Assembly (NCBI RefSeq): GCF_040543805.1
Contig: NZ_JBEUMS010000004.1
Coordinates: 186,001-250,000 of the forward strand
Reading direction: 5' to 3'
From: Arcicella rosea
GTDB taxonomy: Bacteria > Bacteroidota > Bacteroidia > Cytophagales > Spirosomataceae
DNA length: 64,000 bases
Part shown: positions 51,580 through 59,595 of the stretch, one piece after another
Position numbering within the stretch: position 1 is the first letter of the stretch
Layout of the letters: each line of letters begins with the position of its first letter
Program-made: the position numbers and the translations under genes
The notes under the pieces: model-generated
What the model saw: the letters and a program-made list of their open reading frames with translations, nothing else
What the model was told of the DNA's origin: nothing
The model's database searches: none

Positions 51580-52044
51580 TTAAAGAGATTCAATCCATAT
51601 ATATTCTTTATTATCTGTCATATCTATATATTCCTTTATTGCAGGGTATTTTTTTTTAATGTGAAGTCGCCAGTTGTTTTCTCGGATTAATACTTTTTCT
51701 TTTAATACTTTCATTACTCTTCCATCAAGCATATCAAAAACAAAATATTTGTCATCCTCAATAATTGAAATAATCAGTTTTGCTAGTTCTCTATTTGTTC
51801 GTAAGTCTCCATAAATACTTAAAATAGTCATTATAAAGGGGAATAATATTATTAATATGCTGTTCAAAAGTTCATCATCTTGATATCTCCAAAAAAAGAA
51901 AATAATCCAAGCTAAATAAAATAGAGGTCCCAAATAAAACCAGATAATATTTTGTTTCCTTAAATTTTTTAATACTTTAAGTATCTCAATTTGAAGTTCT
52001 TTTTTTTGCATCTTTTCGGTATAATATTCTGAATGATCTCGCAT
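51580..52044 (-). CDS. Two-helix membrane protein, unrecognised
   Basis: The 154-residue protein has a charged N-terminus (HSEYYTEKMQKKELQIEILKVLKNLRKQ), two adjacent membrane helices near residues 33-52 and 62-81, and a C-terminal soluble part (DDKYFVFDMLDGRVMKVLKEKVLIRENNWRLHIKKKYPAIKEYIDMTD). No known domain. It is a stand-alone minus-strand gene between a receptor gene and the peptidase fusion. The ATG at 52044 is the only reasonable start. Confidence 0.55.
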   Translation of the reverse strand: MRDHSEYYTEKMQKKELQIEILKVLKNLRKQNIIWFYLGPLFYLAWIIFFFWRYQDDELLNSILIILFPFIMTILSIYGDLRTNRELAKLIISIIEDDKYFVFDMLDGRVMKVLKEKVLIRENNWRLHIKKKYPAIKEYIDMTDNKEYIWIESL

Positions 52045-52144
52045 TATCTACGCTATTCGATTTGTTCTGTAAGGGCAAATCAAATGACTGATAAAAACGT
52101 TCTATGAACGTTTAGTGAATTAAATAAAATCTTTTTATCAAAAC

Positions 52145-52172
52145 TTCCACTTGTCTTTCAGAACAAGTGGAA
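52145..52172. repeat. 10-bp inverted repeat
   Basis: TTCCACTTGT (52145-52154) and ACAAGTGGAA (52163-52172) form a hairpin with an 8-base loop, next to the stronger terminator at 52187-52223. Confidence 0.5.
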
Positions 52173-52186
52173 TAGCATTAATAGCA

Positions 52187-52223
52187 AAAGACACAAGAAT
52201 AAAGATTTTGTTCTTGTGTCTTT
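52187..52223 (-). terminator. Terminator of the ABC permease/M1 peptidase gene
   Basis: A perfect 13-bp stem (AAAGACACAAGAA, 52187-52199, against its complement at 52211-52223) with an 11-base loop is followed by TTTT on the minus strand, just downstream of the stop at 52239. Confidence 0.75.
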
Positions 52224-52238
52224 AGTCTTACATCTCTA

Positions 52239-55200
52239 CTACAAATTCTCCTCTAAAACCGCCGTCTTAACATTATCATCCGAATGCCTATCTATCAGCT
52301 TATTAATTGGGTCAATTCCAGCTTTTTTAGGTTTTTCTTTTACGATGATTTTGAAGGTATTGTCTTTCTTAGATACTTTGTATTTTTGAATATAAAGCAA
52401 TTTGTCTTTACCATCCTTGTCTTCACCATATACACCAACGTCAATCCAATCGTTTAGGGTAATAGGTTTTTCGTTACCAGAACTATCAGCTCTGAATTTC
52501 TCAGAAATAGCTTTAATACTTACTTCATACGTTTTGTTTGGCAATGCTTTGTATGATACTTTATCTGTTTTGTTTTCATACAAGGTTATTGTTTCAAACA
52601 TATCATGAATGATGTATTTTAATGAATCTGGTGTTTCAGCTTTGAAAAACTTTAACAAATCCTGACTAGTAGGGTAGCGTTTGTATTTTCCATCCGAACT
52701 TGGATATTTCCAATCAGCCAAGAAATCGTGCAAAGCTTTGTTTACTTTATCTTCACCGATATAATCTTGCAAAGCAAACATTGCCAATGAACCTTTGTTG
52801 TAATGAATATATCCCTGACTTTCTACCAACGCTAAAGGTTGTTCTTTTTTACTTTCTCTTGCACGACCAGTCAGATATTTATCCAGTTCATACTTTAAGA
52901 ATTTTTGCATTAATTCGGGTTTAATGGCGTGTTTCATTACCATCAAAGCAGAGTATTGTGCTTGTGTTTCCGAAAGCATGGCATTACCTTTTACTCTGGC
53001 TTCTGCTACTTGGTGTCCCCACCATTGATGTCCCAATTCATGAGCCGTAACATAAAATGGCATATCTAAATCTTTCTCTGGGTCGTTGATTTTCTGGATA
53101 AACCCTATTCCTTCTGAAAATGGAACGGTATTGGCAAACGACTGCGCAAAAGAAGCATAGCGTGGAAATTCCATGATTCTCATTTGGCGGTATTGATAAG
53201 GAGCGAAGTTTTTATCAAAATAATCAAACGACGATTTCATGGAGGAAATCATCTTTTCGAGGTTATACTCATGTCCTTTATTATAGTAAATTTCCAAGTT
53301 TACATTCTTCCATTTATCACGTTTAATTTCGTATTTAGCCGAAATGATTGAATAGAAATTGACCATCGGAACATCCATTTTATAATGGAAATATTTACGA
53401 TTTTGCTTTTCCCAAGTTTTCTGTAAATAACCAGGAGCAATGGCGGTTTGGTCTTTACTCGTACCAATTACCATCTCAAAACGAATATAATCTGAATCAT
53501 CACCAAACAAACTTTGTGATAGCCCGATTGGATTATTCTGTTCCATCATTCTTTCTTTTTCAGGCAATTTGTACTTTTTACGAGTATCGTCATCACCAAT
53601 TTCAAAGTCTTCGCTATAACCTAAAGAAGGGAAATAATTATTGTTGAAGAACGTACCGTTATATACTACATTTGTGTTTGAGCCGTTTGCTACAAAACCT
53701 TTGGTTTCAAATTTAGTTTTGAAACTCATCTTCACAGAATCGCCGATGGCTAAAGGTTTACTTAATTGATAAATCGTAAAACCGAATTTATCATAAGCTT
53801 TTTTTACTTTAGCACCGCCTTCAAATTTCAGATATTCAAGCTTCATATTATGCAAAATGTCATTCTGAATAAGAATGTCATTTAATACCTTTTTCGTTTT
53901 ATTCTTTAACCAAAAATAACCTTCGGCAGTAAAATCACGTTCTTCTGGATATACTTCTACTTTCAGGTTTACATCTACAATTCTTGGTTGTGGAGCATTA
54001 TCGAATTGCTTTTTTAAGGTTTTTTCGTAATCGACTTGTAGTTTTTCTTCATCTTCTTTGGTGGTGTATCTATTCAGTTTATTCGTATTATAATACACAT
54101 AAAAACCAGTAGAAATAAAGACGACTAAAGTACTGATTGCCAAAGTAAGAATCGGTTTACTTAAACGAAGTTGACCGATTTTTAACCTAGTTTTCATTAA
54201 AGATTCTGTTCCTCTTACACTCAATAAAACCGATGAAATAAAAAGAATGCCTACAAAAGCCAGCCAATAGAGTTTCATCCAAGAAAACGACGATACGAAA
54301 TGTCCATATTTGTTCATGTCAGAATAACTGCCCAAGCTACCGCTGTTGAAAGAGAACAATGGATGTTCGATACCAGCGCCACTCATGAACATATTAATGA
54401 TAAAGAACACGAACATCAAAGCAAAACCCACTAATTTGTTGTTAGCGATGGTCTGAATGAAAAATGAGAGTAATGTAAATGCTACTAAAAAGATAAGTTC
54501 ATCGGTAAAAAGTGTTTCGAAATAAAGTGGTAATTCAAAGTTGAAATAACCATGCGCTATTTGAACGGATACTCCAAAGAAAATCAAACCTAACAATAAA
54601 GCAACATAAATAAAGATTAATCCTATGAATTTGGAGAGTAATCCAACCCAATCAGGTACTGGCAAAGCATCTATGATAAGATTGATATTGACCGTTCTTT
54701 CTCGCCAAATTAATTCACCAGAGTAAAATACAACGATGATTAAAAAGAACAAATCAAATTCCGACAAAAAGCCTAAAACATTGGCTGTGATAGGATAGGA
54801 GCTTGTTCCATACATTTCTCCGAAATAGAAAGAATTGATGGTTAAATCTGCAAAACCTACAAAAACAATGGCAATAAATGGAATCTCTTTAACAACCATT
54901 TTGGCATAAAAAACTGATTGTTGCCAAAGCTGAGTAAGATTTGCCGAGAAATTGGTGAATTGATGTACAAGTGGAATCGCTACATTTTCTGGCTTGATTC
55001 CAGAAGATTCTTCTTTCACAATTTTCTTTTTCTTGAACCATGAAGAAGTAACCACGTTGAAACTAAAAGCATAATAAGTAATGGCTAAAATAACAAAGCC
55101 GACCCCACACCAAAGTACACGATTCCAGAGCATCATACCTTCAAGTGGAATCAATAGATTATTTTTCTGTGCTGGTGTCCAGTACTGAGTATAGATTTGG

Positions 55201-55871
55201 AAGGTTCTGATAGCGAAAGGGTCAACTAAGGATGCAAGGTCTTTATTTTCTAAATCTTGCGTAATTGTCCCAGTGATTTCGTACAAAACAAATAAAATAA
55301 TCCCTTGTGTGTAAATCAATAAAGGTTTTCTACTGAGTGTTCCAGCCGCAAAGTAAATAGTGGCTTGGATAAAAAGATTGGTAATACCATAGAAAATAAA
55401 TGGCTGAAAATAATGCCAAGCATCAAAAGCGTGCATTGTTTTTTCTTTCCAAGATGGATCCCAAGGGAGGAATTTACCAAGAGAAAATCCAAGCATAAAA
55501 GCTATCCAAATAGAAGAGTAAATCAATACCATGACAAAAAAAGAACCCCAGAAACGCCCCATCAAATAATCGAATTTCGACATGGTGGTGGTAAACATCA
55601 AGGATTCTGTTTTATGTTCAAAGTCTCGCAAAACGGCTACGCCCATCACTGCTGAACTAATGAAAGTTACGGCAAAAGTCATGATGATAGTCATGAAAGA
55701 AAGCGAGTACGGAGAATTAGCTTGTAACTGTCCACCACCCGAACCGCCGATGGTAACGTATTTTGAGGTTGCTGCCGCAAAACAAAGGATAAATAAAATC
55801 AGAAAATATAGATAAGTAGCTGCTCTGTTCTTTCGATAGCTAAATTCAAAACGTAAAATTTCTAAAAACAT
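52239..55871 (-). CDS. ABC transporter permease fused to M1-type aminopeptidase domain
   Basis: This 1210-residue protein joins two ABC-2-type permease blocks (about twelve or more membrane helices, up to residue 600) to a C-terminal M1 peptidase-like domain. The zinc motif is HELGHQWWGHQ, with the third ligand Glu in LSETQAQYSALM, about 20 residues on. The usual GxMEN exopeptidase motif is not seen; SFAQSFANTVPFSEG is in its place. The domain order is as in proteins annotated as ABC permease/M1 aminopeptidases. It probably exports something and acts on peptides at the cell surface or periplasm. The ATPase gene is 12 bp upstream on the same strand. Confidence 0.88.
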   Translation of the reverse strand: MFLEILRFEFSYRKNRAATYLYFLILFILCFAAATSKYVTIGGSGGGQLQANSPYSLSFMTIIMTFAVTFISSAVMGVAVLRDFEHKTESLMFTTTMSKFDYLMGRFWGSFFVMVLIYSSIWIAFMLGFSLGKFLPWDPSWKEKTMHAFDAWHYFQPFIFYGITNLFIQATIYFAAGTLSRKPLLIYTQGIILFVLYEITGTITQDLENKDLASLVDPFAIRTFQIYTQYWTPAQKNNLLIPLEGMMLWNRVLWCGVGFVILAITYYAFSFNVVTSSWFKKKKIVKEESSGIKPENVAIPLVHQFTNFSANLTQLWQQSVFYAKMVVKEIPFIAIVFVGFADLTINSFYFGEMYGTSSYPITANVLGFLSEFDLFFLIIVVFYSGELIWRERTVNINLIIDALPVPDWVGLLSKFIGLIFIYVALLLGLIFFGVSVQIAHGYFNFELPLYFETLFTDELIFLVAFTLLSFFIQTIANNKLVGFALMFVFFIINMFMSGAGIEHPLFSFNSGSLGSYSDMNKYGHFVSSFSWMKLYWLAFVGILFISSVLLSVRGTESLMKTRLKIGQLRLSKPILTLAISTLVVFISTGFYVYYNTNKLNRYTTKEDEEKLQVDYEKTLKKQFDNAPQPRIVDVNLKVEVYPEERDFTAEGYFWLKNKTKKVLNDILIQNDILHNMKLEYLKFEGGAKVKKAYDKFGFTIYQLSKPLAIGDSVKMSFKTKFETKGFVANGSNTNVVYNGTFFNNNYFPSLGYSEDFEIGDDDTRKKYKLPEKERMMEQNNPIGLSQSLFGDDSDYIRFEMVIGTSKDQTAIAPGYLQKTWEKQNRKYFHYKMDVPMVNFYSIISAKYEIKRDKWKNVNLEIYYNKGHEYNLEKMISSMKSSFDYFDKNFAPYQYRQMRIMEFPRYASFAQSFANTVPFSEGIGFIQKINDPEKDLDMPFYVTAHELGHQWWGHQVAEARVKGNAMLSETQAQYSALMVMKHAIKPELMQKFLKYELDKYLTGRARESKKEQPLALVESQGYIHYNKGSLAMFALQDYIGEDKVNKALHDFLADWKYPSSDGKYKRYPTSQDLLKFFKAETPDSLKYIIHDMFETITLYENKTDKVSYKALPNKTYEVSIKAISEKFRADSSGNEKPITLNDWIDVGVYGEDKDGKDKLLYIQKYKVSKKDNTFKIIVKEKPKKAGIDPINKLIDRHSDDNVKTAVLEENL

Positions 55872-55883
55872 AGTCGTGTTGGT

Positions 55884-56756
55884 TTAGGCATTAGCGAAAA
55901 TTTTTGCAAAATAAACATCTTCTAAATCTCCATTGACGGCATTAAAAGTACCATCAGGATTACTGTCTGCCAACACATGAATGACTGGTGAACCGCCGAT
56001 GAGTTTATCAGAAATCAGCGTGAAGTTTTTCTTATAATCTTCTAATTCTGCTTTATGAATACGTTTTCGCCAGATTTTTCCTTCAATTTCTTGAATAGCA
56101 TCAAAAGGATTGCCTTTGTAAAGTACTTGTCCTTTATTAAAAACTGCCATATCTTGGCACAACTCTTTTACGTCTTCCACGATATGGGTAGAAAGTATCA
56201 CAATGGTGTTTTCGCCTAATTCCGACAATAAATTCAAAAAACGATTGCGCTCAGCAGGGTCTAAACCAGCAGTGGGTTCGTCAACGATGATTAATTTAGG
56301 ACTTGCTAAAAGCGCTTGAGCAATGCCAAAACGTTGTTTCATTCCACCAGAATATCCCCCTAAATTCTTTTTACGAGCATCCCAAAGATTGGTTTTTTGA
56401 AGTAACGATTCTACCAATTCTTTACGTTCTTTGGCATTGGTAATTCCTTTCAAAACTGCCAAATGATTCAATAAAGTAACCGCATCAACCTTTGGATACA
56501 CACCAAATTCTTGTGGTAAATAACCAAGTGTTTTGCGTACTTCTTCTTTTTGAGTAAGCACATTAATATCGCCTAAAGTAATTGTGCCAGTATCAGCTTC
56601 TTGGAGTGTTGCGATGGTGCGCATTAAGGAAGATTTCCCTGCGCCGTTTGGTCCTAATAAACCAAACATTCCTTGATTGATAGTTAGATTAACGTTCTGA
56701 AGTGCTTGAACGCCATTGGAATAGGTTTTGTTCAGGTTTGTAATAGTAAGTTGCAT
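55884..56756 (-). CDS. ABC transporter ATP-binding protein for the permease/peptidase fusion
   Basis: The 290-residue ATPase has Walker A LLGPNGAGKSS, Q-loop LPQEFGVY, signature YSGGMKQRFG, and Walker B KLIIVDEPTAGLD followed by VILSTHIVED (switch His). It has an extra C-terminal region of about 75 residues. I start at ATG 56756 (MQLTITNLNKTYSNG). Gene order (ATPase, then permease/peptidase, 12 bp apart) shows that it powers the transporter encoded at 52239-55871. Confidence 0.93.
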   Translation of the reverse strand: MQLTITNLNKTYSNGVQALQNVNLTINQGMFGLLGPNGAGKSSLMRTIATLQEADTGTITLGDINVLTQKEEVRKTLGYLPQEFGVYPKVDAVTLLNHLAVLKGITNAKERKELVESLLQKTNLWDARKKNLGGYSGGMKQRFGIAQALLASPKLIIVDEPTAGLDPAERNRFLNLLSELGENTIVILSTHIVEDVKELCQDMAVFNKGQVLYKGNPFDAIQEIEGKIWRKRIHKAELEDYKKNFTLISDKLIGGSPVIHVLADSNPDGTFNAVNGDLEDVYFAKIFANA

Positions 56757-56852
56757 AAAGTTTGGAGTTTGAATTTTATACAAATTACAATTTAACCTTT
56801 ATTAATTGTTCTGTTTATGATGAATATGTTGATAATTAGATAAATGGCAAAA

Positions 56853-56894
56853 AAACAGGCAAAGCACAGAAAATATATTCCGAATACTTTGCCT
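56853..56894 (-). terminator. Terminator of the TMEM220 gene
   Basis: AGGCAAAG (56857-56864) pairs with CTTTGCCT (56887-56894), enclosing a partly paired 22-base loop; on the minus strand it is followed by a run of T. It is about 60 bp after the TMEM220 stop. Confidence 0.55.
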
Positions 56895-56953
56895 ATTTAA
56901 CTTATGTTTTATAAAACTATTTTGAGAACTAAACACCAATAACTAATTTCTAA

Positions 56954-57313
56954 TCACTTCTTAGGTTTGAAAAAATACATTCCCAGAAAAAGGATAAAAG
57001 CGAAAGTACAAATCCAAAGTCCGCAAGCTTCACGAGCTAATTCTTGATTGATGGTTTTCATGGATAATCCACCACCTTCCGAGAAAAAACCTTCCCAAGA
57101 AGTCATCTGTAGCCAAGTATTTAACCCTGCAACAAAAGACATAATGGTAACAACCACTAATAATTCTGGATTACTCTTTTCTTGGTAAGCTTTTATCGAA
57201 CAATATGCCGCCACCAAATAAATCGGAATCCAAAGTACTGGGTCTGGGTCATTGTATTGCCAACCTGCAAAAAGTAAGAAAATCATGGTAAAAACTATTC
57301 CGAGGTATTTCAT
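56954..57313 (-). CDS. TMEM220-family membrane protein
   Basis: The 119-residue protein has about four hydrophobic segments and the conserved start LLFAGWQYNDPDPVLWIPIYLVAAYCSIKAYQ typical of TMEM220 (bacterial and eukaryotic members share YNDPDP). Later SWEGFFSEGGGLSMKTINQELAREACGLWICTFAF fits the family. It is an inner-membrane protein without known activity. Heptad arrays lie between it and the TPR gene, and one of them starts at its 5' end. Confidence 0.88.
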   Translation of the reverse strand: MKYLGIVFTMIFLLFAGWQYNDPDPVLWIPIYLVAAYCSIKAYQEKSNPELLVVVTIMSFVAGLNTWLQMTSWEGFFSEGGGLSMKTINQELAREACGLWICTFAFILFLGMYFFKPKK

Positions 57314-57454
57314 ATTTATGAGTTGTGAGTTAAGAATTGTGAGTGGTGAGTTTTTTGAGTTTCGAGTGATGAGTTTTAAATATCATTACTTAATATAGGT
57401 ATTCTAAACCTACAAGTAATTAAAGCTTACTGCTCAAAGCTTGTAGCTGACTTA
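57308..57454. repeat. Paired heptad arrays around an inner hairpin
   Basis: From the TMEM220 start codon region the array (57318-57375) has GAGTTGT, GAGTTAA, GAATTGT, GAGTGGT and GAGTTTT. After an inner imperfect inverted repeat (ATTACTT near 57385 and AAGTAAT near 57414) a second array, read from the TPR gene stop on the minus strand, has TAAGTCA, GCTACAA, GCTTTGA, GCAGTAA and GCTTTAA (57454 down to 57420). The layout is the same as at 2960-3180. Confidence 0.65.
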
Positions 57455-58183
57455 TTTACAAAAAGAATCTATCGCCAATTTAGCATCTGTATAACCCAAA
57501 CGATTTGCCATTTTGAAACTTAAACAACTATCGTCCGACTGTCCTCTTTTTTGTTGAACAATCCCCAAACCGTAATATGCTTTAGCAAATTTGTTATCTG
57601 CTTTCACCGCCGCAGTAAAATCGGCTAAAGATTTATCAAAGTCACCAAATTGAAAGTAAATATTGCCACGATTATACAAAGCATTTACTTCTTTGGGATT
57701 TAATTGAATTGCTTTGTCGAAATCTACAATTGCTTCCTCAGATTTTTGCAAAGCAGCTAAGATAATTCCTCTTTTTACATACAATTCTGCTGTGTCTGGT
57801 TGGATAGTAATTGCTTTGGAGCAATCTTGAAAAGCACCTTCCCAATCCGATTTTTCCATTTTTACCGAAGCCCTGTTGAAGTAAGGTTGGTAATTGTTTG
57901 GGTCTAATTTAATGGCTTGTTCATAATCTAATAAGGCCGTTGTGAAATCTTTCAATTCAAAATTGGCTGCGCCACGCATATTGAAAGCTTTGGCATTATT
58001 GGGGTCTTTATCGATGGCTTGATTCAAGTATTCGATGGCTTCTCTGGCTTTCCCTTGCTTCAATTGTTCTTTTGCTTTTTCTAAAAAAGCATCAGAAGAA
58101 CCCGTACAATTCACTAAAAGAATAGAAAAAGATGCTAAATAAAGCGAAAATGAAATTTTTTTTAAAATATTTTTGAATGTCAT
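57452..58183 (-). CDS. TPR-repeat lipoprotein
   Basis: The 243-residue protein has a lipoprotein signal with LVNC near residue 26 and six tetratricopeptide repeats, recognisable by AIEYLNQAIDKDPNNAKAFNMRGAANFELKDFTTALLDYEQAIKLDPNN and further copies. TPR domains bind proteins; this one should be a scaffold at the membrane. Partners are unknown. It is a stand-alone minus-strand gene, 100 bp away from the SRP RNA gene, whose transcript runs the other way. Confidence 0.86.
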   Translation of the reverse strand: MTFKNILKKISFSLYLASFSILLVNCTGSSDAFLEKAKEQLKQGKAREAIEYLNQAIDKDPNNAKAFNMRGAANFELKDFTTALLDYEQAIKLDPNNYQPYFNRASVKMEKSDWEGAFQDCSKAITIQPDTAELYVKRGIILAALQKSEEAIVDFDKAIQLNPKEVNALYNRGNIYFQFGDFDKSLADFTAAVKADNKFAKAYYGLGIVQQKRGQSDDSCLSFKMANRLGYTDAKLAIDSFCK

Positions 58184-58296
58184 AATAGTATGTTAATTAA
58201 CTGTAAATCAAAAGGTCATCGTATAAATCAGCCGAAATAGACTATATTTTATCAGAAAACTTTCCTCAAAGTTGCGGTGAAGGTTTTGAAAAAACA

Positions 58297-58405
58297 ACAA
58301 AACCTGCCATCTTTGTGACGGCAAATTACCAGCTCCCTCCGAATCCCCCAGGTCTTGACCGAAGCAAGGGTAGGCAGGTTGTAGCGGTGAATTTGCCTTT
58401 TTTTG
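58297..58405 (+). ncRNA. ffs: Signal recognition particle RNA (small bacterial type, ffs)
   Basis: The sequence holds the SRP RNA domain IV signature: CCCCCAGGTC, seven bases, then GAAGCAAGGGTA, in the order of the conserved asymmetric loop. An outer helix is formed by AACCTGCC (58301-58308) and GGCAGGTT (58373-58380), and TACC/GGGTA pair inside. A T-run follows near 58396-58404. The molecule of about 100 bases binds Ffh to target membrane proteins. In the apical loop, where most bacteria have GGAA, the bases are TTGACC; the Ffh contact is in the neighbouring AAGCA and AGG. The boundaries are approximate. A minus-strand ORF over this gene is spurious. Confidence 0.8.
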
Positions 58406-58539
58406 TTTTATGACCATTCCATTACTTCATCAAGCTTCAAAAAATTAACTTAAATTTATTTTTAGATTAATAGGAAAAATAACTGTTCTATACTGTTATA
58501 ATTTTTTGAAAAAATGTCTGCTTTCTCAAATGCTTTTCC

Positions 58540-58547
58540 TAATTTTG
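58540..58547 (+). promoter_or_regulatory. Candidate -7 element of the aldolase gene
   Basis: TAATTTTG fits TAnnTTTG and lies about 100 bp before the start codon. TCTG, one mismatch from TTTG, ends 19 bp upstream of it. The 58406-58649 gap shows nothing else. Confidence 0.3.
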
Positions 58548-58649
58548 TAAACAGTATTTACAAAGAATCAATATCAAGCTTTATTCCTTGAATTTACTTT
58601 CGTTTTTAATTAGCGTTTAACTAATATATTTCTCAAAAAACAAATCATC

Positions 58650-59306
58650 ATGAAATTTTTTATTGACACAGCCAATCTCAAAGAAATCCAAGAAGCACAG
58701 GATTTAGGTGTATTAGACGGTGTAACAACCAATCCATCGTTAATGGCTAAAGAAGGTATTAGCGGTAAAAACAACGTTCTTAAACATTACAAAGCAATTT
58801 GTGATATCGTTGAGGGAGATGTTTCTGCGGAAGTAATTGCTACTGATTTTGAAGGAATGATTCGTGAAGGAGAAGAATTAGCAGAATTAGATGAGAAAAT
58901 TGTTGTTAAAATTCCGATGATTAAAGACGGAGTGAAAGCATTGAAGTATTTCTCAGAAAAAGGAATTAAAACTAACTGTACGTTGATTTTCTCTGCTGGT
59001 CAAGCTTTATTGGCGGCAAAAGCGGGAGCTTCTTACGTTTCTCCATTCATTGGTCGTTTAGATGATATTTCATTCGACGGTATCCAATTAATCGAGCAAA
59101 TTCGTACTATTTATGATAATTATGGTTTTGATACTGAAATTTTAGCAGCTTCAGTACGTAACCCAATTCATATTATTAGATGTGCTGAAATCGGTGCAGA
59201 CGTTATGACGGGTCCACTTTCAGCAATGTTGGCATTATTGAACCATCCTTTGACGGATAGCGGTTTGGCTAAATTCTTAGCTGACCACGCTAAAACGAAT
59301 GCTTAG
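58650..59306 (+). CDS. fsa: Fructose-6-phosphate aldolase / transaldolase-like protein
   Basis: The 218-residue TIM-barrel enzyme is of the short transaldolase group (TalC/FSA). It has MKFFIDTANLKEIQEAQDLGVLDGVTTNPSLMAKEG at the start, the Schiff-base Lys in KIVVKIPMIKDGVKAL, TNCTLIFSAGQALLAAKAGASYVSPFIGRLDD and the C-terminal GADVMTGPLSAMLALLNHPLTDSGLAKFLAD. Members either cleave fructose 6-phosphate or act as transaldolase; sequence alone does not settle it. It has no partner gene nearby. Terminator and heptad arrays follow its stop. Confidence 0.92.
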   Translation: MKFFIDTANLKEIQEAQDLGVLDGVTTNPSLMAKEGISGKNNVLKHYKAICDIVEGDVSAEVIATDFEGMIREGEELAELDEKIVVKIPMIKDGVKALKYFSEKGIKTNCTLIFSAGQALLAAKAGASYVSPFIGRLDDISFDGIQLIEQIRTIYDNYGFDTEILAASVRNPIHIIRCAEIGADVMTGPLSAMLALLNHPLTDSGLAKFLADHAKTNA

Positions 59307-59347
59307 TTAGCTTTCGGCTTTCGGAAGTCGGATTTCAGCTTTCTGAA
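59306..59347 (+). repeat. Heptanucleotide array at the aldolase stop codon
   Basis: Starting with the last base of the stop codon (59304-59306), the units GTTAGCT, TTCGGCT, TTCGGAA, GTCGGAT, TTCAGCT and TTCTGAA follow (six units). A hairpin terminator begins two bases later. Confidence 0.75.
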
Positions 59348-59348
59348 T

Positions 59349-59396
59349 CAATAAAAAAGCTCTTCAAACTTTGGTGTTTGAAGAGCTTTTTTATTG
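59349..59396. terminator. Terminator of the aldolase gene
   Basis: A perfect 21-bp stem (59349-59369 against 59376-59396) with a 6-base loop holds the GAGC/GCTC core and A- and T-runs on both sides. Confidence 0.88.
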
Positions 59397-59595
59397 ACTT
59401 TCGGATGTCTGCTTTCGGTCTTCGGACTTGTGAGCAAAATCTTTAAAATCTTAAAAACGAAACCAGAGCTCCAAAAGCCCAAGAACGAAAACAACATCTG
59501 AATTCTTTCCGAATGCCGAAATCCGACGACCGAAATCCAAAAGCAGAAATCCGATGACCGACCTCAGAAAGCACATTGCTCGCAGCTAAAAACTA
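59397..59595. repeat. Heptad arrays on both sides of the intergenic gap before the TonB receptor
   Basis: Plus-strand units of the TTTCGG type (GACTTTC, GGATGTC, TGCTTTC, GGTCTTC, GGACTTG, TGAGCAA) cover about 59395-59436. From the receptor stop on the minus strand, about thirteen units follow: TAATTAG, TTTTTAG, CTGCGAG, CAATGTG, CTTTCTG, AGGTCGG, TCATCGG, ATTTCTG, CTTTTGG, ATTTCGG, TCGTCGG, ATTTCGG, CATTCGG (59595 down to 59505). It is the longest array seen in the window. Confidence 0.75.

Noticed and set aside
55365..55655. 96-residue plus-strand frame within the permease/peptidase gene
   Set aside because: Antisense shadow with basic, random composition.
58208..58417. 69-residue minus-strand frame opposite the SRP RNA gene
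   Set aside because: It overlies a structured RNA with strong SRP signature; the protein has no recognisable feature and low-quality composition.
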